Source: a candidate division FCPU426 bacterium | GTDB lineage: Bacteria; Oederibacteriota; JAAXVQ01; JAUVAV01 | Direction of reading: 5' to 3' | DNA length: 64,000 nucleotides | Assembly: GCA_030591525.1 (NCBI GenBank) | Contig: JAUVAV010000006.1 | Coordinates: forward strand, 1-64,000 | In this document: positions 26,301 through 34,070 of the stretch, piece by piece | Numbering within the stretch: the stretch's first letter is position 1 | How the letters are laid out: every line of letters starts with the position of its first letter | Translations under genes and position numbers: made by a program | The notes under the pieces: model-generated | Told to the model about the DNA's origin: nothing | The model's input: the letters and a program-made list of their open reading frames with translations, nothing else | Databases searched by the model: none

Positions 26301-27031
26301 AGCTTTCTCAGACCGCGTCGTTTATCGCGCAATTCACGGCGTCCCTGCGAAACCTCCAGCGTGGTTAATTCCTGTTTTAAATCCTGATAGCGCCGCGCTT
26401 TCTGGGCTTGGCGTTCCAGCGAGCCGATTTGGCGCTTGACCTCGGCCGCAATGTCATTCACGCGCAGAAAATTCTGTTCCGTAGCTTCCAGCTTTCTCAA
26501 TGATTCTTCTTTTCTGGACTTATATTTTGAAATACCGGCCGCTTCCTCGAATACATAGCGGCGGTCAGCCGGACGTGAAGAAATCACCAAATCTATCTTG
26601 CCTTGTTCCAGAATGGAATAGGCATTTCTGCCGATTCCGGTATCCAGAAAAAGATCCTGAATATCCCGCAGCCGGCAAGCTGTCTTGTTAAGCAGATACT
26701 CGCTCTCTCCGGAACGGTAAGTTCTCCGGGTGATGGTAATTTCCTCATGTTCCGTGGAAAGCTGCCGGTCGTAATTATTGATGGTTAAGGAAACTTCAGC
26801 CATGCCCACGGCTTTGCGGGTATCCGTGCCATTAAAGATAATGTCTTCCATCCGGTTTCCCCGCAAAGCCTTGGCGCTCTGCTCGCCCAGGACCCAGCGA
26901 AGAGCGTCTACAATATTGGATTTTCCGCAGCCATTAGGTCCGACAATCGCGGTTATGCCTGATTCAAAGTCGAGGGAGGTGTAGTCAACAAAAGACTTGA
27001 ATCCCTGGATTTCCAAACGTTTAAAATACAC
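23384..27031 (-). CDS. smc: Chromosome segregation protein SMC
   Basis: 1215 residues from a GTG at 27031, giving the canonical start MYFKRLEIQGFKSF; the frame also opens 14 codons upstream but GGGAG precedes the GTG. Walker A is GPNGCGKSN (31-39). Two long coiled coils flank a hinge near residues 515-680 (FPGLLGPVVNFIR, and GTLVTLNGELDTPERW). The C-terminal head has the signature LLSGGEKALTAIALLFAIF and Walker B VFDEMDAPLDDNN. SMC organises and condenses the chromosome with ScpA and ScpB, which are not in the window. Full length. Confidence 0.95.
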   Translation of the reverse strand: MYFKRLEIQGFKSFVDYTSLDFESGITAIVGPNGCGKSNIVDALRWVLGEQSAKALRGNRMEDIIFNGTDTRKAVGMAEVSLTINNYDRQLSTEHEEITITRRTYRSGESEYLLNKTACRLRDIQDLFLDTGIGRNAYSILEQGKIDLVISSRPADRRYVFEEAAGISKYKSRKEESLRKLEATEQNFLRVNDIAAEVKRQIGSLERQAQKARRYQDLKQELTTLEVSQGRRELRDKRRGLRKLERAWEEQRLCIEESENRQKASEDLVTMLGNEAMENESALSRAQESLHQVLEESVKTEEFITASGLRHQDLTLGLQRLESEFEELCAKEEQLSSQNRHALELRGHKEQALVDSKMEMTAEEERLHYLEQEMKEKATCVQDQQSRLLEIVDQMSGFRETLKNLEIRRAEHEQQIGSLDQRLAILRSQKQETLKGKNSLAEDLQNSRQAMDTLQAEQDILAREKEKLEHTLGTLNAMLDNFNQTITQLNSRLTWIEELKNGLDGYEMGAKTILMEHNANPERFPGLLGPVVNFIRTEQKYEFAFEALLGHKLQYIMVETEDQARAGMDYLAEGNRGRATFIPLEHCRDINDDCRFSGEDQPVINLPGILGRAEDLARIDERFRGLFQNILKDVFIVTDSPAARQAREAGVRGTLVTLNGELDTPERWLTGGSPDIMERGLLGREREIEELKNELSVLEINLSDALRESESTKNSLEETAGSLGVNTSELHELEVRAAGMEKSLEGVNLQIEEINRQDESLQTEQEQAVQVLNQTRHDYEITNRKLREVELIDRQTQQELSEHQVEIEERRREHDKRSLRVGELRVAATALEQQLGGLNAEAERVAGELTEVLGRKQEKDGNIGMDRKRLADLADEVGRKQEIRARILEDKLTWERNLGEVRKGREILAVRKEKQEREVRDIRRLWEKTQQDLHQIELEKTQLEMNLKSLENYLQEEYKLNLALEEEGETEEGQAALPAEPEETRLRVKELKSKLGTMGAVNLVAMEEYDDLQQRYEFLSKQLADLKAARENLQRLITRINQESRVRFAETFSQVRVQFREVFRRLFNGGDADLVLMDETNLLETGIEIVARPPGKHLQNISLLSGGEKALTAIALLFAIFLVKPSPFCVFDEMDAPLDDNNTVRFSRILQEFAEKSQFIIITHNKLTMEKAGVLYGITMPEAGISRIISVKFKEEDKSKPVRKVPPAVEQAVLN

Positions 27032-27084
27032 TTTATCATCTCCCTGGTATTTACTGGTATTTATCACTACCATATGTTGTGGTG

Positions 27085-27113
27085 AATATACACCCTGAAA
27101 AGCCGGCTGTCAA
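27085..27113 (-). promoter_or_regulatory. Sigma-70 promoter of smc
   Basis: On the minus strand: TTGACA (27113-27108), 17-base spacer, TATATT (27090-27085), an almost consensus promoter. Transcription would begin about 45 bases ahead of the GTG start. Confidence 0.75.
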
Positions 27114-27208
27114 GAGGAAGAAGAGTAAAAAGCAGTAATATATTGGCCGCTCGCCATGGTAAAGCAGCACATAAGCGCTGCACGCCAACAGTTATGATTA
27201 ATTATCAA

Positions 27209-27236
27209 CGTAGGGGCCAGCTTCCATGCCGGCCCG
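27209..27236. repeat. Family A palindrome, imperfect (GTAGGGGCCAGCTTCCATGCCGGCCC)
   Basis: CCATGCCGGCC subtype with one mismatch in the left arm (CCAGC for CCGGC). Confidence 0.75.
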
Positions 27237-27277
27237 CCCGTGAATTCGCGACATAGGGGCTCGAGATCATGAACCGG

Positions 27278-27307
27278 GTAGGGGCGGACATGGAAGTCCA
27301 CTCCTAC
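27278..27307. repeat. Family A palindrome (GTAGGGGCGGACATGGAAGTCC...)
   Basis: Core GGACATGGAAGTCC with outer arms GTAGGGGC and CTCCTAC; a variant with a mismatch in the right arm. Confidence 0.7.
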
Positions 27308-27480
27308 GGCTTGACGTAGACATACGGCCGGACAGAGACAGGGTTCCCCTCTATAATAAGGCCAGTGTAAGAAAGGATATGGCTGATAGATTATTAAATT
27401 AGGATTTTATTTTGTTGAAACGCACATTAAATTGTGCAGATTATTTTATCTGATATTTCTTTAATTTGGAGACAGTTCCT

Positions 27481-28566
27481 TTATTCTTTGTCCTCCCTAT
27501 TCTCAAGACGCAGACGGGCATGTTGGATCGCTTCATGAAACTTTTTTTGTAATATTTTTTTCGGTAGAAGTTTAGTCATATATTCAGCCACACGAATACC
27601 AGCCTTACCCAATTCCAGAAGCTCTATCCGTTCATTGGATTTTCCCGCGCATAAAATGAGCCCAACAGGACAGTCTTCACCCGGCTTGCGCTCATACTTA
27701 TCCAGCCAGCGTAAATATAACTCCATCTGCCCTTTATAATCCGGCTTGAAATTTCCCAGTTTCAATTCAATGGCAATGAGCCTGCGCAAATTACGGTGAT
27801 AAAACAGCAAATCAAGATAAAAATCCTCTCCGTCGACAATCATGCGTTTTTGTCGTTCAACAAAGGTAAACCCAACACCTAATTCCATAATAAAAGCTTC
27901 TAATTCACGCAAGATAGCCGCTTCCAGGTCTTTTTCCTGATATGCGCCCTTAAGTCCGAGAAAATCCAGAAAATATGGGTCTCTGAATACAAGATCAGGA
28001 GTAAGTTTATCTTCTTTCCGCAATTTGCCAAGTTCAAGTTTGGCAAGCTTTTCCGGTTTTTTAGCAAGCGCTGTACGCTCAAATAACATTCCGTCTATTT
28101 TTTTACGAAGTGTCCGCACACTCCACCGCTCAATCCGGCACATTTCGGCGTAGAAGTCACGCGCGAGATCGTCTTTGACAGGAAATATCTCAACAAAATG
28201 ACTCCAACTCAATTGTTTCGACAACGTCGCAACAATCTTCTGATCTGGAAAATACTCCGCAAACTGTAACATTCGCGCAAGATTAAACCGCGTGAAACCT
28301 TTACCATAATCCCTGGTTAATTGTGCCGACAGTGTCGCAACAATTTCTTGACCGTATTCTGCCCTATTCCCTTGCAGTATTTCATCCTTAATCCGCTTGC
28401 CGATCTGCCAGTAAAGCATGGTCAGCGCTGCGTTCACGGATACCGCAACAGCATTGCGCGCTTCTTCAATCATCTGACGGATATCTTTTATAAGGATGTC
28501 TGGCTTTTTCAGTAGCGTTTTTTTGTCCGGACGCTTGCTTGCATATTTAATCATTTTTTTCGCCAT
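27481..28566 (-). CDS. DUF1016 (YhcG-type) PD-(D/E)XK nuclease-domain protein
   Basis: 361 residues from the ATG at 28566, which has AGGAG eight bases upstream; the frame is open to 28629. The N-terminal DUF1016_N helical region includes YWQIGKRIKDEIL, GKGFTRFNLARMLQF and LSWSHFVEIF. The C-terminal nuclease domain has FYLDLLFYHRNLRRLIAIELKLG, in which the spaced D and ExK match the PD-(D/E)XK core. Relatives occur beside restriction-modification and other defence genes and are thought to be nucleases; their targets are not established. It follows the PIN-like membrane gene by 52 bases on the same strand. Remains of a second DUF1016 gene lie at 30623-30786. Confidence 0.88.
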   Translation of the reverse strand: MAKKMIKYASKRPDKKTLLKKPDILIKDIRQMIEEARNAVAVSVNAALTMLYWQIGKRIKDEILQGNRAEYGQEIVATLSAQLTRDYGKGFTRFNLARMLQFAEYFPDQKIVATLSKQLSWSHFVEIFPVKDDLARDFYAEMCRIERWSVRTLRKKIDGMLFERTALAKKPEKLAKLELGKLRKEDKLTPDLVFRDPYFLDFLGLKGAYQEKDLEAAILRELEAFIMELGVGFTFVERQKRMIVDGEDFYLDLLFYHRNLRRLIAIELKLGNFKPDYKGQMELYLRWLDKYERKPGEDCPVGLILCAGKSNERIELLELGKAGIRVAEYMTKLLPKKILQKKFHEAIQHARLRLENREDKE

Positions 28567-28618
28567 ATGGTGATCTCCTCTAATCGGACAAGTCCTGAGG
28601 CCTTTTGTTTTTTGCTGC

Positions 28619-30556
28619 TCATAGCCCACCCCAAAACATATTAATTATTTTATCTGTAATACTCCTCATATACTTTTTTTTCCAATCCTCATAAAAAGAA
28701 TGTTTTCGGGACAATCCCCAAAAAGAAAACAATGCAACTACATTCAAGAAAATTGCACCAATAATTTTGCCCCACCAAGAAACCCCCGTTAGCAGTGTGG
28801 CAACACTAACTACTAACACAATCACGAAAGAAACCACTCCATCAAAACTTCGAGAAATATATTTTTCAACCTTTTGACGTTTATTATCTTTAAATTTTCC
28901 CGTCTTCTGCTTTTCGCTAGCAAGCTCGTTTTCCATCCGCTCACGAATATCGCGTTCTGCATAATACTTTCTCAATCCCTCTTCCTTTGATTGACTCTTC
29001 AGCTTGTCCAACATATCAAGCGGAGTGTTTTCTGTTATCGACTCTATATTGTCAACATTTTCAACTAACATCTCATTAAACACACTTGATGCTCTTAAAA
29101 GCAAATAATCATCCTCTTCTATTTTTTTATTTTGGAAACAGTTCTCTACTTCTACTAAATATTTTCGAATCATATGGTCGGTTGGTTTTAAAATACAATA
29201 ACTTTCTACAATAAGTTTCCTTTTAGCCAATTTATCAATATACGTTGGTGTCTGAAGCCACATATATGTCCCGAGAAAAACGTCAGTAACGCAAATAGGG
29301 ATAAAATTATCTTTATTTTTTTCTTCGAATTGCATATGATAATTTTTGCAAATTTTGGCTAAAGAACTATTCGCACACATAAAGACAACCTTAATATCTT
29401 TAAATTGATTAGGATATTTTCTCCTGATTCTCCTATACACCATATTTATTGAACGAACATCGTTATCTAATAATCGCGAACTACTGTCTTCATCAAAGAA
29501 TTCATTTGTTTTTCGGTATTCTTCCACGATAAGTTCTTTCAATTTTTTATCGTCAATATTATATTTATTATCAGCCGTATTATATTCTGCATCTTCAATA
29601 TCAACCCCATTCTTTTCAAGCTCTTTATCTATCCTATTTAGGAGAATATCCACCTCTAAATCTGTGTAATTATTGGAAACAAAATGCAATAATGTTTTTG
29701 ATGCTTTATTCATATTCCTATTCGGATCATTTAACCATCTTTTTGCATTTTTAACATTTTGAACTATTTCATCATATGTATGTTTAAATAAAACAAGCTG
29801 ACATTTGGTAGTAGTAAATATTCCAAAAAGCTCTTCAATCATTTTTTGCTGTATATCGCCGTCCAAACCCAACAATTTCAAAATATGCGAAGTATCACAA
29901 TATATTCGAATTTTTTTGATTTTTTCTTCATATGGCTGTTTTGCTTCGTTCACAATAGTAGCCGCCAACATATGTCCAGCGGCAATCTCTACTATATGTT
30001 GAAAAACACCGCTGTTTTTATCTGATTCCAGTTTAATAAACTCAGCTAATTGCCTTATTAGCTTTATAGAGAAATCAACTTTAGGTAATAAATATTCATT
30101 ATTTTTAGCGAAAAACAAAAGGCTGGCATCCTGTCGCTCAAGAAAAGATATAAAAACATTATTAGCCTGTCCTTCATCTATGTTTTTATTATATTTCTTT
30201 TTAATAAAGTTTATGAATTCACATAATACTCCTTGATATTTGTTTTCATGGTTTTTTCTTATAGAAATTATTGTTTCTAGGGGCGTTTTTTTATTCTTCC
30301 AAACCTCTTTTCCACAGTACTCAATTTTTCCAAACCTAACCAACCGCTTTAAAACAGCCTTCATCGGATGATGAGGAATCCGAAATAAAAATTCCTGATT
30401 AAAATCTTGACATATACGGTCAAGATTCACTTCTTCATATTTTTTTCGCGCAAATAGCTCTTCAACAAAAGGAACAAAAGTATCTAAATAATTTTTTCCA
30501 TTACGCCAATTAGCATTTAGAATTGAAAAATTTATTAAAGATCTCATATTATCCAT
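28619..30556 (-). CDS. PIN-like nuclease domain protein with C-terminal membrane segments, uncharacterised
   Basis: 645 residues from the ATG at 30556, with AAGGAG six bases upstream (a GTG six codons earlier gives 651; numbering here uses the longer form). The first 200 residues are helical and unrecognised. From about 222, the pattern IRIYCDTSHILKLLG, CQLVLFKHTYDEI, DVRSINMVYRRIR and VVFMCANSSLAKI resembles a PIN domain, with likely acidic residues D227, E269 and D372. The fourth position, usually Asp, appears to be Asn402 or Ser. Two transmembrane helices lie near 575-620, with a basic tail. Base composition is much more AT-rich than its neighbours, suggesting transfer. An RNase activity tied to the membrane is possible but unproven. 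Confidence 0.6.
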   Translation of the reverse strand: MDNMRSLINFSILNANWRNGKNYLDTFVPFVEELFARKKYEEVNLDRICQDFNQEFLFRIPHHPMKAVLKRLVRFGKIEYCGKEVWKNKKTPLETIISIRKNHENKYQGVLCEFINFIKKKYNKNIDEGQANNVFISFLERQDASLLFFAKNNEYLLPKVDFSIKLIRQLAEFIKLESDKNSGVFQHIVEIAAGHMLAATIVNEAKQPYEEKIKKIRIYCDTSHILKLLGLDGDIQQKMIEELFGIFTTTKCQLVLFKHTYDEIVQNVKNAKRWLNDPNRNMNKASKTLLHFVSNNYTDLEVDILLNRIDKELEKNGVDIEDAEYNTADNKYNIDDKKLKELIVEEYRKTNEFFDEDSSSRLLDNDVRSINMVYRRIRRKYPNQFKDIKVVFMCANSSLAKICKNYHMQFEEKNKDNFIPICVTDVFLGTYMWLQTPTYIDKLAKRKLIVESYCILKPTDHMIRKYLVEVENCFQNKKIEEDDYLLLRASSVFNEMLVENVDNIESITENTPLDMLDKLKSQSKEEGLRKYYAERDIRERMENELASEKQKTGKFKDNKRQKVEKYISRSFDGVVSFVIVLVVSVATLLTGVSWWGKIIGAIFLNVVALFSFWGLSRKHSFYEDWKKKYMRSITDKIINMFWGGL

Positions 30557-30622
30557 AAGACACTCCTTATTCACTTCATTACATATCTCATCGTCAAAAA
30601 GTCTTCTGTTTTTGTCCTTTGT

Positions 30623-30786
30623 TTACTTGTAAGGCGTCCAACTCAATTTGTTGAGCAGGCCACTACATTTTGGTTAAGCAAGATAAAACTACTTGAGGTT
30701 GCGTAAATTCGATTCATCAAAGCCTTTACCAATTTCAGAAGTAAGTTTGCTACTAATTTTTTCTATAATTAATTTTCCATAACCAA
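30623..30786 (-). pseudogene. DUF1016 (YhcG) gene remnant
   Basis: Minus-strand translation of 30786-30689 gives KLIIEKISSKLTSEIGKGF then DESNLRNLK and a stop, the typical DUF1016 N-terminal core. After a frame change, 30660-30623 gives LLNKLSWTPYK, matching the LSWxHY motif that follows in this family. Both parts are in order but broken by a stop and a frameshift, so this is a decayed gene, distinct from the intact copy at 27481. Confidence 0.75.
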
Positions 30787-30818
30787 GCCTGGATTAGTCT
30801 TTTCGCTCCGCATCGCTT

Positions 30819-30881
30819 TGATGGACAACGCTTCGTTAATTCATGGGCAAAATATTTTGCGTGATATTTCGTGATCATCAT
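30819..30881 (-). pseudogene. N-terminal remnant of an SNF2-type helicase gene
   Basis: From the ATG at 30881 (AGAGG upstream) the translation reads ITKYHAKYFAHELTKRCPS, the characteristic start of a family of SNF2-related helicases often found near restriction or defence genes. The match ends after about 21 codons and the frame runs straight into the DUF1016 remnant, stopping at about codon 42. It looks like a deletion scar joining two genes. Identification rests on one short but distinctive motif. Confidence 0.6.
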
Positions 30882-31215
30882 AGCCTCTGTTTAAAAAAAC
30901 AATTTAAAATCAGTTGGTTTTCAAGCATCTACCGGTACTAAATATGCCTGCATTATAGAACTGTACAATTTTCTATGCAAGATAAATTGTGCAATCCTCA
31001 GTAATGAAAAAACATGTAATTTATTGGCTGTTCGTTAGAGCATCACCGGCAGCTGTATAGGGGGGTAATTAAAATACACCGCCTGCAGAGTTGTGTATTT
31101 TGGGAGTGTCGCTGAAAACCGTTTTACAAGGAATTTCCCTGATTTTGTCATTCCTAGGGAACGAAATGACCAAGGAATCTCTTTGCCTTTTCTGGATGGT
31201 TTAGTCCATGGAAAA

Positions 31216-31239
31216 CTAGGAGCTTGAGCATTTAGTCCA
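31216..31239. repeat. Family B end fragment
   Basis: CTAGGAGCTTGAGCATTTAGTCC, a single outer arm of the family B element without its partner. Confidence 0.6.
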
Positions 31240-31251
31240 GAATTCAAGTAA

Positions 31252-31343
31252 TCCCCTCCCTTGATGGGAGGGGATTAAGGGGAGGGTGAAATAACCTTTG
31301 AAAACACCACCCCCACCTAACCTCCCCCCTCAAGGGGGAGGAA
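31252..31343. repeat. Family D inverted repeat (CCCCTCCCTTGATGGGAGGGG type)
   Basis: Two strong hairpins, CCCCTCCCTTGATGGGAGGGG and CCTCCCCCCTCAAGGGGGAGG, separated by about 40 bases. A close copy lies at 39841-39897. Placed just after the trxB stop, the second hairpin could end transcription. Confidence 0.8.
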
Positions 31344-31359
31344 TTTATTTTAGTTTTTC

Positions 31360-32334
31360 TCAACAGGAACTATCATCCGCCATTGTTTGCAGATACCGGT
31401 CCGCCATAACCGCGGCCCGGGCGCCTTCCCCGGCGGCTACTACAATCTGTTTCACCTGGTTGGCGCGGCAATCCCCGGCCGCAAAAATCCCCGGAATACT
31501 CGCGCTTAAATCATCCCCGGTTGTTATATACCCTTCCTCGTCCAGGTTCAATACATTTTTTACCATATCAGTCTGTGGATTTAAACCGGTAAAAACAAAA
31601 ACCCCTTTAACCGAGAGTTCCCGTTTCCCGGTCTTATCCGGCCGCTCCAGTTCAAGGCTTTGGATGCTTTGTTCCTGCCCTACAATCCTGCGGGGGATAA
31701 AAGGAGTAATGTTTTCCAGCTTGGGATTCGGAAGCACTCTTTCCTGGACCACCTTATCCGCCCGGAACTGTTCACGGCGGTGGACCAGATATACTTTGGA
31801 GGCAAACCGGGTCAGGAATTCAGCCTCTTCCAGGGCTGTGTTCCCTCCCCCGATTACAGCTACGGGCAGTCCGCGGAAAAAAGCGCCGTCGCAGGTCGCG
31901 CAATACGAAACACCCTTTCCCCGGAATTCTTCTTCGCCGGGAATATTAAGCGGGCGGGGTTTGGCGCCGGTCGCGAAAATAATTGCCCGCGCCTTAATAT
32001 TACCTGTGGCCATGTCCAATTGATGGGGGGCACCCGGAACCATTCCTAAAACCTGGCCGGATAATACTTGCAAGTTAAATTCCCTGACCTGGCTCTCTAT
32101 CTTCATCGTCAGATCCGCCCCCGATACATGAGGAAGGCCCGGATAATTATCCACATGCCAGGTAGTAGCGGCCTGTCCTCCGGGAGACAACTGCTCGATT
32201 AAAATCACGCTACGCCCGGCACGTACGGCATACAAACCGGCTGTCAGACCTGCCGGGCCGGCGCCCACAATGGCAATGTCCGCTGCCGGAGTATTATCGT
32301 CTCGTGCCTCTCCGGCCGTCAAATTATCCGGCAA
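31360..32334 (-). CDS. trxB: Thioredoxin reductase
   Basis: 324 residues. FAD-binding GAGPAGLTAGLYAVRAG from residue 24; redox cysteines C145 and C148 in the CATCDG motif; NADPH-binding GGGNTALEEAEFLTRF; and FAD motif GIFAAGDCR near the end. It reduces thioredoxin with NADPH. It overlaps the end of trxA by 11 bases, so the reductase and its substrate are translated together. The first 17 residues are a poorly conserved extension ahead of the FAD fold. Confidence 0.95.
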   Translation of the reverse strand: MPDNLTAGEARDDNTPAADIAIVGAGPAGLTAGLYAVRAGRSVILIEQLSPGGQAATTWHVDNYPGLPHVSGADLTMKIESQVREFNLQVLSGQVLGMVPGAPHQLDMATGNIKARAIIFATGAKPRPLNIPGEEEFRGKGVSYCATCDGAFFRGLPVAVIGGGNTALEEAEFLTRFASKVYLVHRREQFRADKVVQERVLPNPKLENITPFIPRRIVGQEQSIQSLELERPDKTGKRELSVKGVFVFTGLNPQTDMVKNVLNLDEEGYITTGDDLSASIPGIFAAGDCRANQVKQIVVAAGEGARAAVMADRYLQTMADDSSC

Positions 32335-32644
32335 GTATTTCCTCCGCCATGGATACCAGCTGCGACTTGGTACAAGCGCCTACGATTTGATTGGCCAGCC
32401 GGCCTTCCTTGAAAAACAAGAGCGAGGGAATCGACCGGATGGCGAAACGGCCGGCCGCGCTCTGGTTGGCATCCACATCCAGTTTAACCGCCTTTATACG
32501 CCCCTCAAAATCACGGGCAAATTCTTCCACCACCGGCTCGATCATCCTACAGGGACCGCACCAGGCCGCCCAGAAATCCACTAATACTGGGATATTTGAT
32601 TTTAATACCTCGGTCTCAAAATTTTGATCCGTTGCTTCAATCAT
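32324..32644 (-). CDS. trxA: Thioredoxin
   Basis: 106 residues. Active site WCGPC with cysteines at 29 and 32 in FWAAWCGPCRM, the cis-proline region SIPSLLFFKEG, and a C-terminal helix as in classic thioredoxin. A cytosolic disulfide reductant. Overlaps trxB by 11 bases and follows a 46-residue membrane protein gene. Confidence 0.96.
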   Translation of the reverse strand: MIEATDQNFETEVLKSNIPVLVDFWAAWCGPCRMIEPVVEEFARDFEGRIKAVKLDVDANQSAAGRFAIRSIPSLLFFKEGRLANQIVGACTKSQLVSMAEEILAG

Positions 32645-32675
32645 GCTGCTTCCTCCTTGTAGGTAATATAGGAAA

Positions 32676-32816
32676 CTAAATTAAAATCCTCAAAAGAATA
32701 TATCCCACGGTCAGCAGACCGTAGATAATCGCCAGCACTTTAAAATGCCAAGCCCAGGTAAAATATTTTTCCTCCTCCGTTTTAGGAGTAGACGATTGCG
32801 GCAATTTCCGGGACAT
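32676..32816 (-). CDS. Small membrane protein (46 residues)
   Basis: Starts seven bases after the lysC stop and ends 31 bases ahead of trxA. The translation begins MSRKLPQSSTPKTEEEKYFT, followed by one hydrophobic helix from about residue 25 to 43 (WHFKVLAIIYGLLTVGYILL). The predicted topology is a charged cytoplasmic N-terminus and a single membrane span. The ribosome site is weak, so translation may be coupled to lysC. No family recognised; a similar small protein in other genomes at this place would confirm it. Confidence 0.55.
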   Translation of the reverse strand: MSRKLPQSSTPKTEEEKYFTWAWHFKVLAIIYGLLTVGYILLRILI

Positions 32817-32823
32817 AATAAAC

Positions 32824-34050
32824 TCAGGCTAATTTTGCCAGCTGGAATTTTTCATGAATGGCGCGGACCGCCTCTTCCACCCGGTCCTCGGCCACAATAC
32901 ACGAAATTTTTATTTCCGAGGTTGAAATCATTTGAATGTTAATCCCTTTTTCCGCCAAAGCTTCAAACATAGCCGCAGCCACGCCGGAATGACTGCGCAT
33001 GCCTACCCCGACTACACTGACTTTGCCGACATGCTCATCCGCTTCAAAACCCTTGGCGCCTATCTCCCGGACCAGTTTTTCCACCGCCTTTTTGGCCCGG
33101 CTCAGATCATCCTGGGATATGGTGAAGGAAATATTCGTGCTCCCTTCTTCCGAGATGTCCTGAACAATGACATCGATGTTTAACTTCTCGGCCGCCAAAC
33201 GGCTGAATATCTTGGCGGCAATTCCCGGCTGGTCGGGAACCCAAAGAATGGTTAGTTTCGCTTCTTTTTTGGTGTGGGTAACTCCGGATACCATAACCCC
33301 TTCCATCTGTGCTACCTCCTCTGAAATCAGTGTGCCGGGTTCGGGTTTGGTGCTGGATCTCACATGCAAAACGATCTTGTTTTTTTTGGCAAACTCTACG
33401 CAGCGATTATACAATACTTGCGCGCCCAGGCTGGCCATCTCGAGCATCTCATCATAAGCCAGGCGCGGAAGCCGGACCGCCTCCGGCACAATCCGGGGAT
33501 CAGCCGTATAAACACCGTCCACATCCTTAAAGAACTCGCAAATACCCGCCGACAGCGCCGTGGCCAGGGCCACGGCCGTCAGATCCGACCCTCCCCGTCC
33601 CAAGGTAGTGATTTCTTCGTTCTCGGTCTCTCCCTGAAAACCGGCCACAATCACAACCTTGCCTAAACGCAGCGCGGTTTTGATCTTCTCGCCGCCCATT
33701 TTTACAATGCGAGCCTTGGTATGCGCGTCATCGGTAACAATACCTACCTGGGGACCGGTAAAGGAAATCGCATCACAATCCAGGGACTTCAACGCAATAC
33801 CCATCAACGCAATGGACTGCTGTTCGCCGGTTGCCAGCAGCATATCCATTTCGCGCTCATCCGGCTCATCCGTAATGGCCCGGGCCTTGGCAATCAGTTC
33901 GTCAGTCATCTTTCCGGGCGCGGAAACTACTACCACTACATCGCGGCCCTGGGCTCTAGTCTCCACGATCCGCCGGGCTACGCCTTTCATCAAAGCCGGC
34001 GTTGCCAGCGTAGCGCCGCCGAATTTCATTACCGTTATATTATTCGCCAT
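32824..34050 (-). CDS. lysC: Aspartate kinase
   Basis: 408 residues, the size of the regulatory aspartokinase of the LysC alpha type. KFGGATLAT near the start, GFQGETENEEITTLGRGGSDLTAVALA in the middle (substrate and phosphate site), and two ACT domains from about 265 (ILWVPDQPGIAAKIF and VVGVGMRSHSGVAAAMFEAL). It phosphorylates aspartate, the first step toward threonine, lysine and methionine, and is usually feedback-inhibited through the ACT domains. Within the thr operon it follows the apgM-like gene by 20 bases. Confidence 0.95.
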   Translation of the reverse strand: MANNITVMKFGGATLATPALMKGVARRIVETRAQGRDVVVVVSAPGKMTDELIAKARAITDEPDEREMDMLLATGEQQSIALMGIALKSLDCDAISFTGPQVGIVTDDAHTKARIVKMGGEKIKTALRLGKVVIVAGFQGETENEEITTLGRGGSDLTAVALATALSAGICEFFKDVDGVYTADPRIVPEAVRLPRLAYDEMLEMASLGAQVLYNRCVEFAKKNKIVLHVRSSTKPEPGTLISEEVAQMEGVMVSGVTHTKKEAKLTILWVPDQPGIAAKIFSRLAAEKLNIDVIVQDISEEGSTNISFTISQDDLSRAKKAVEKLVREIGAKGFEADEHVGKVSVVGVGMRSHSGVAAAMFEALAEKGINIQMISTSEIKISCIVAEDRVEEAVRAIHEKFQLAKLA

Positions 34051-34070
34051 GGCTTTCCACTAACCGTCCC

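Larger units (their letters stand above)
27114..27480. other. Intergenic region between island and smc, two repeats
   Basis: No gene is seen. It holds family A copies at 27209 and 27278 and a sequence at 27130-27165 (GTAATATATTGGCCGCTCGC) resembling a family A flank. DNA becomes AT-rich from about 27350 towards the island. Confidence 0.6.
30882..31359. other. Intergenic region at island edge
   Basis: No intact gene is seen. AT-rich to about 31015, then sequence resembling a family A flank (TTATTGGCTGTTCGTTAG, 31020-31037), a family B fragment (31216-31239) and a family D repeat (31252-31343) after trxB. Confidence 0.6.

Noticed and set aside
31035-31247. 70-codon minus-strand frame after trxB
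   Set aside because: Crosses a family B fragment and nothing in it looks coding.
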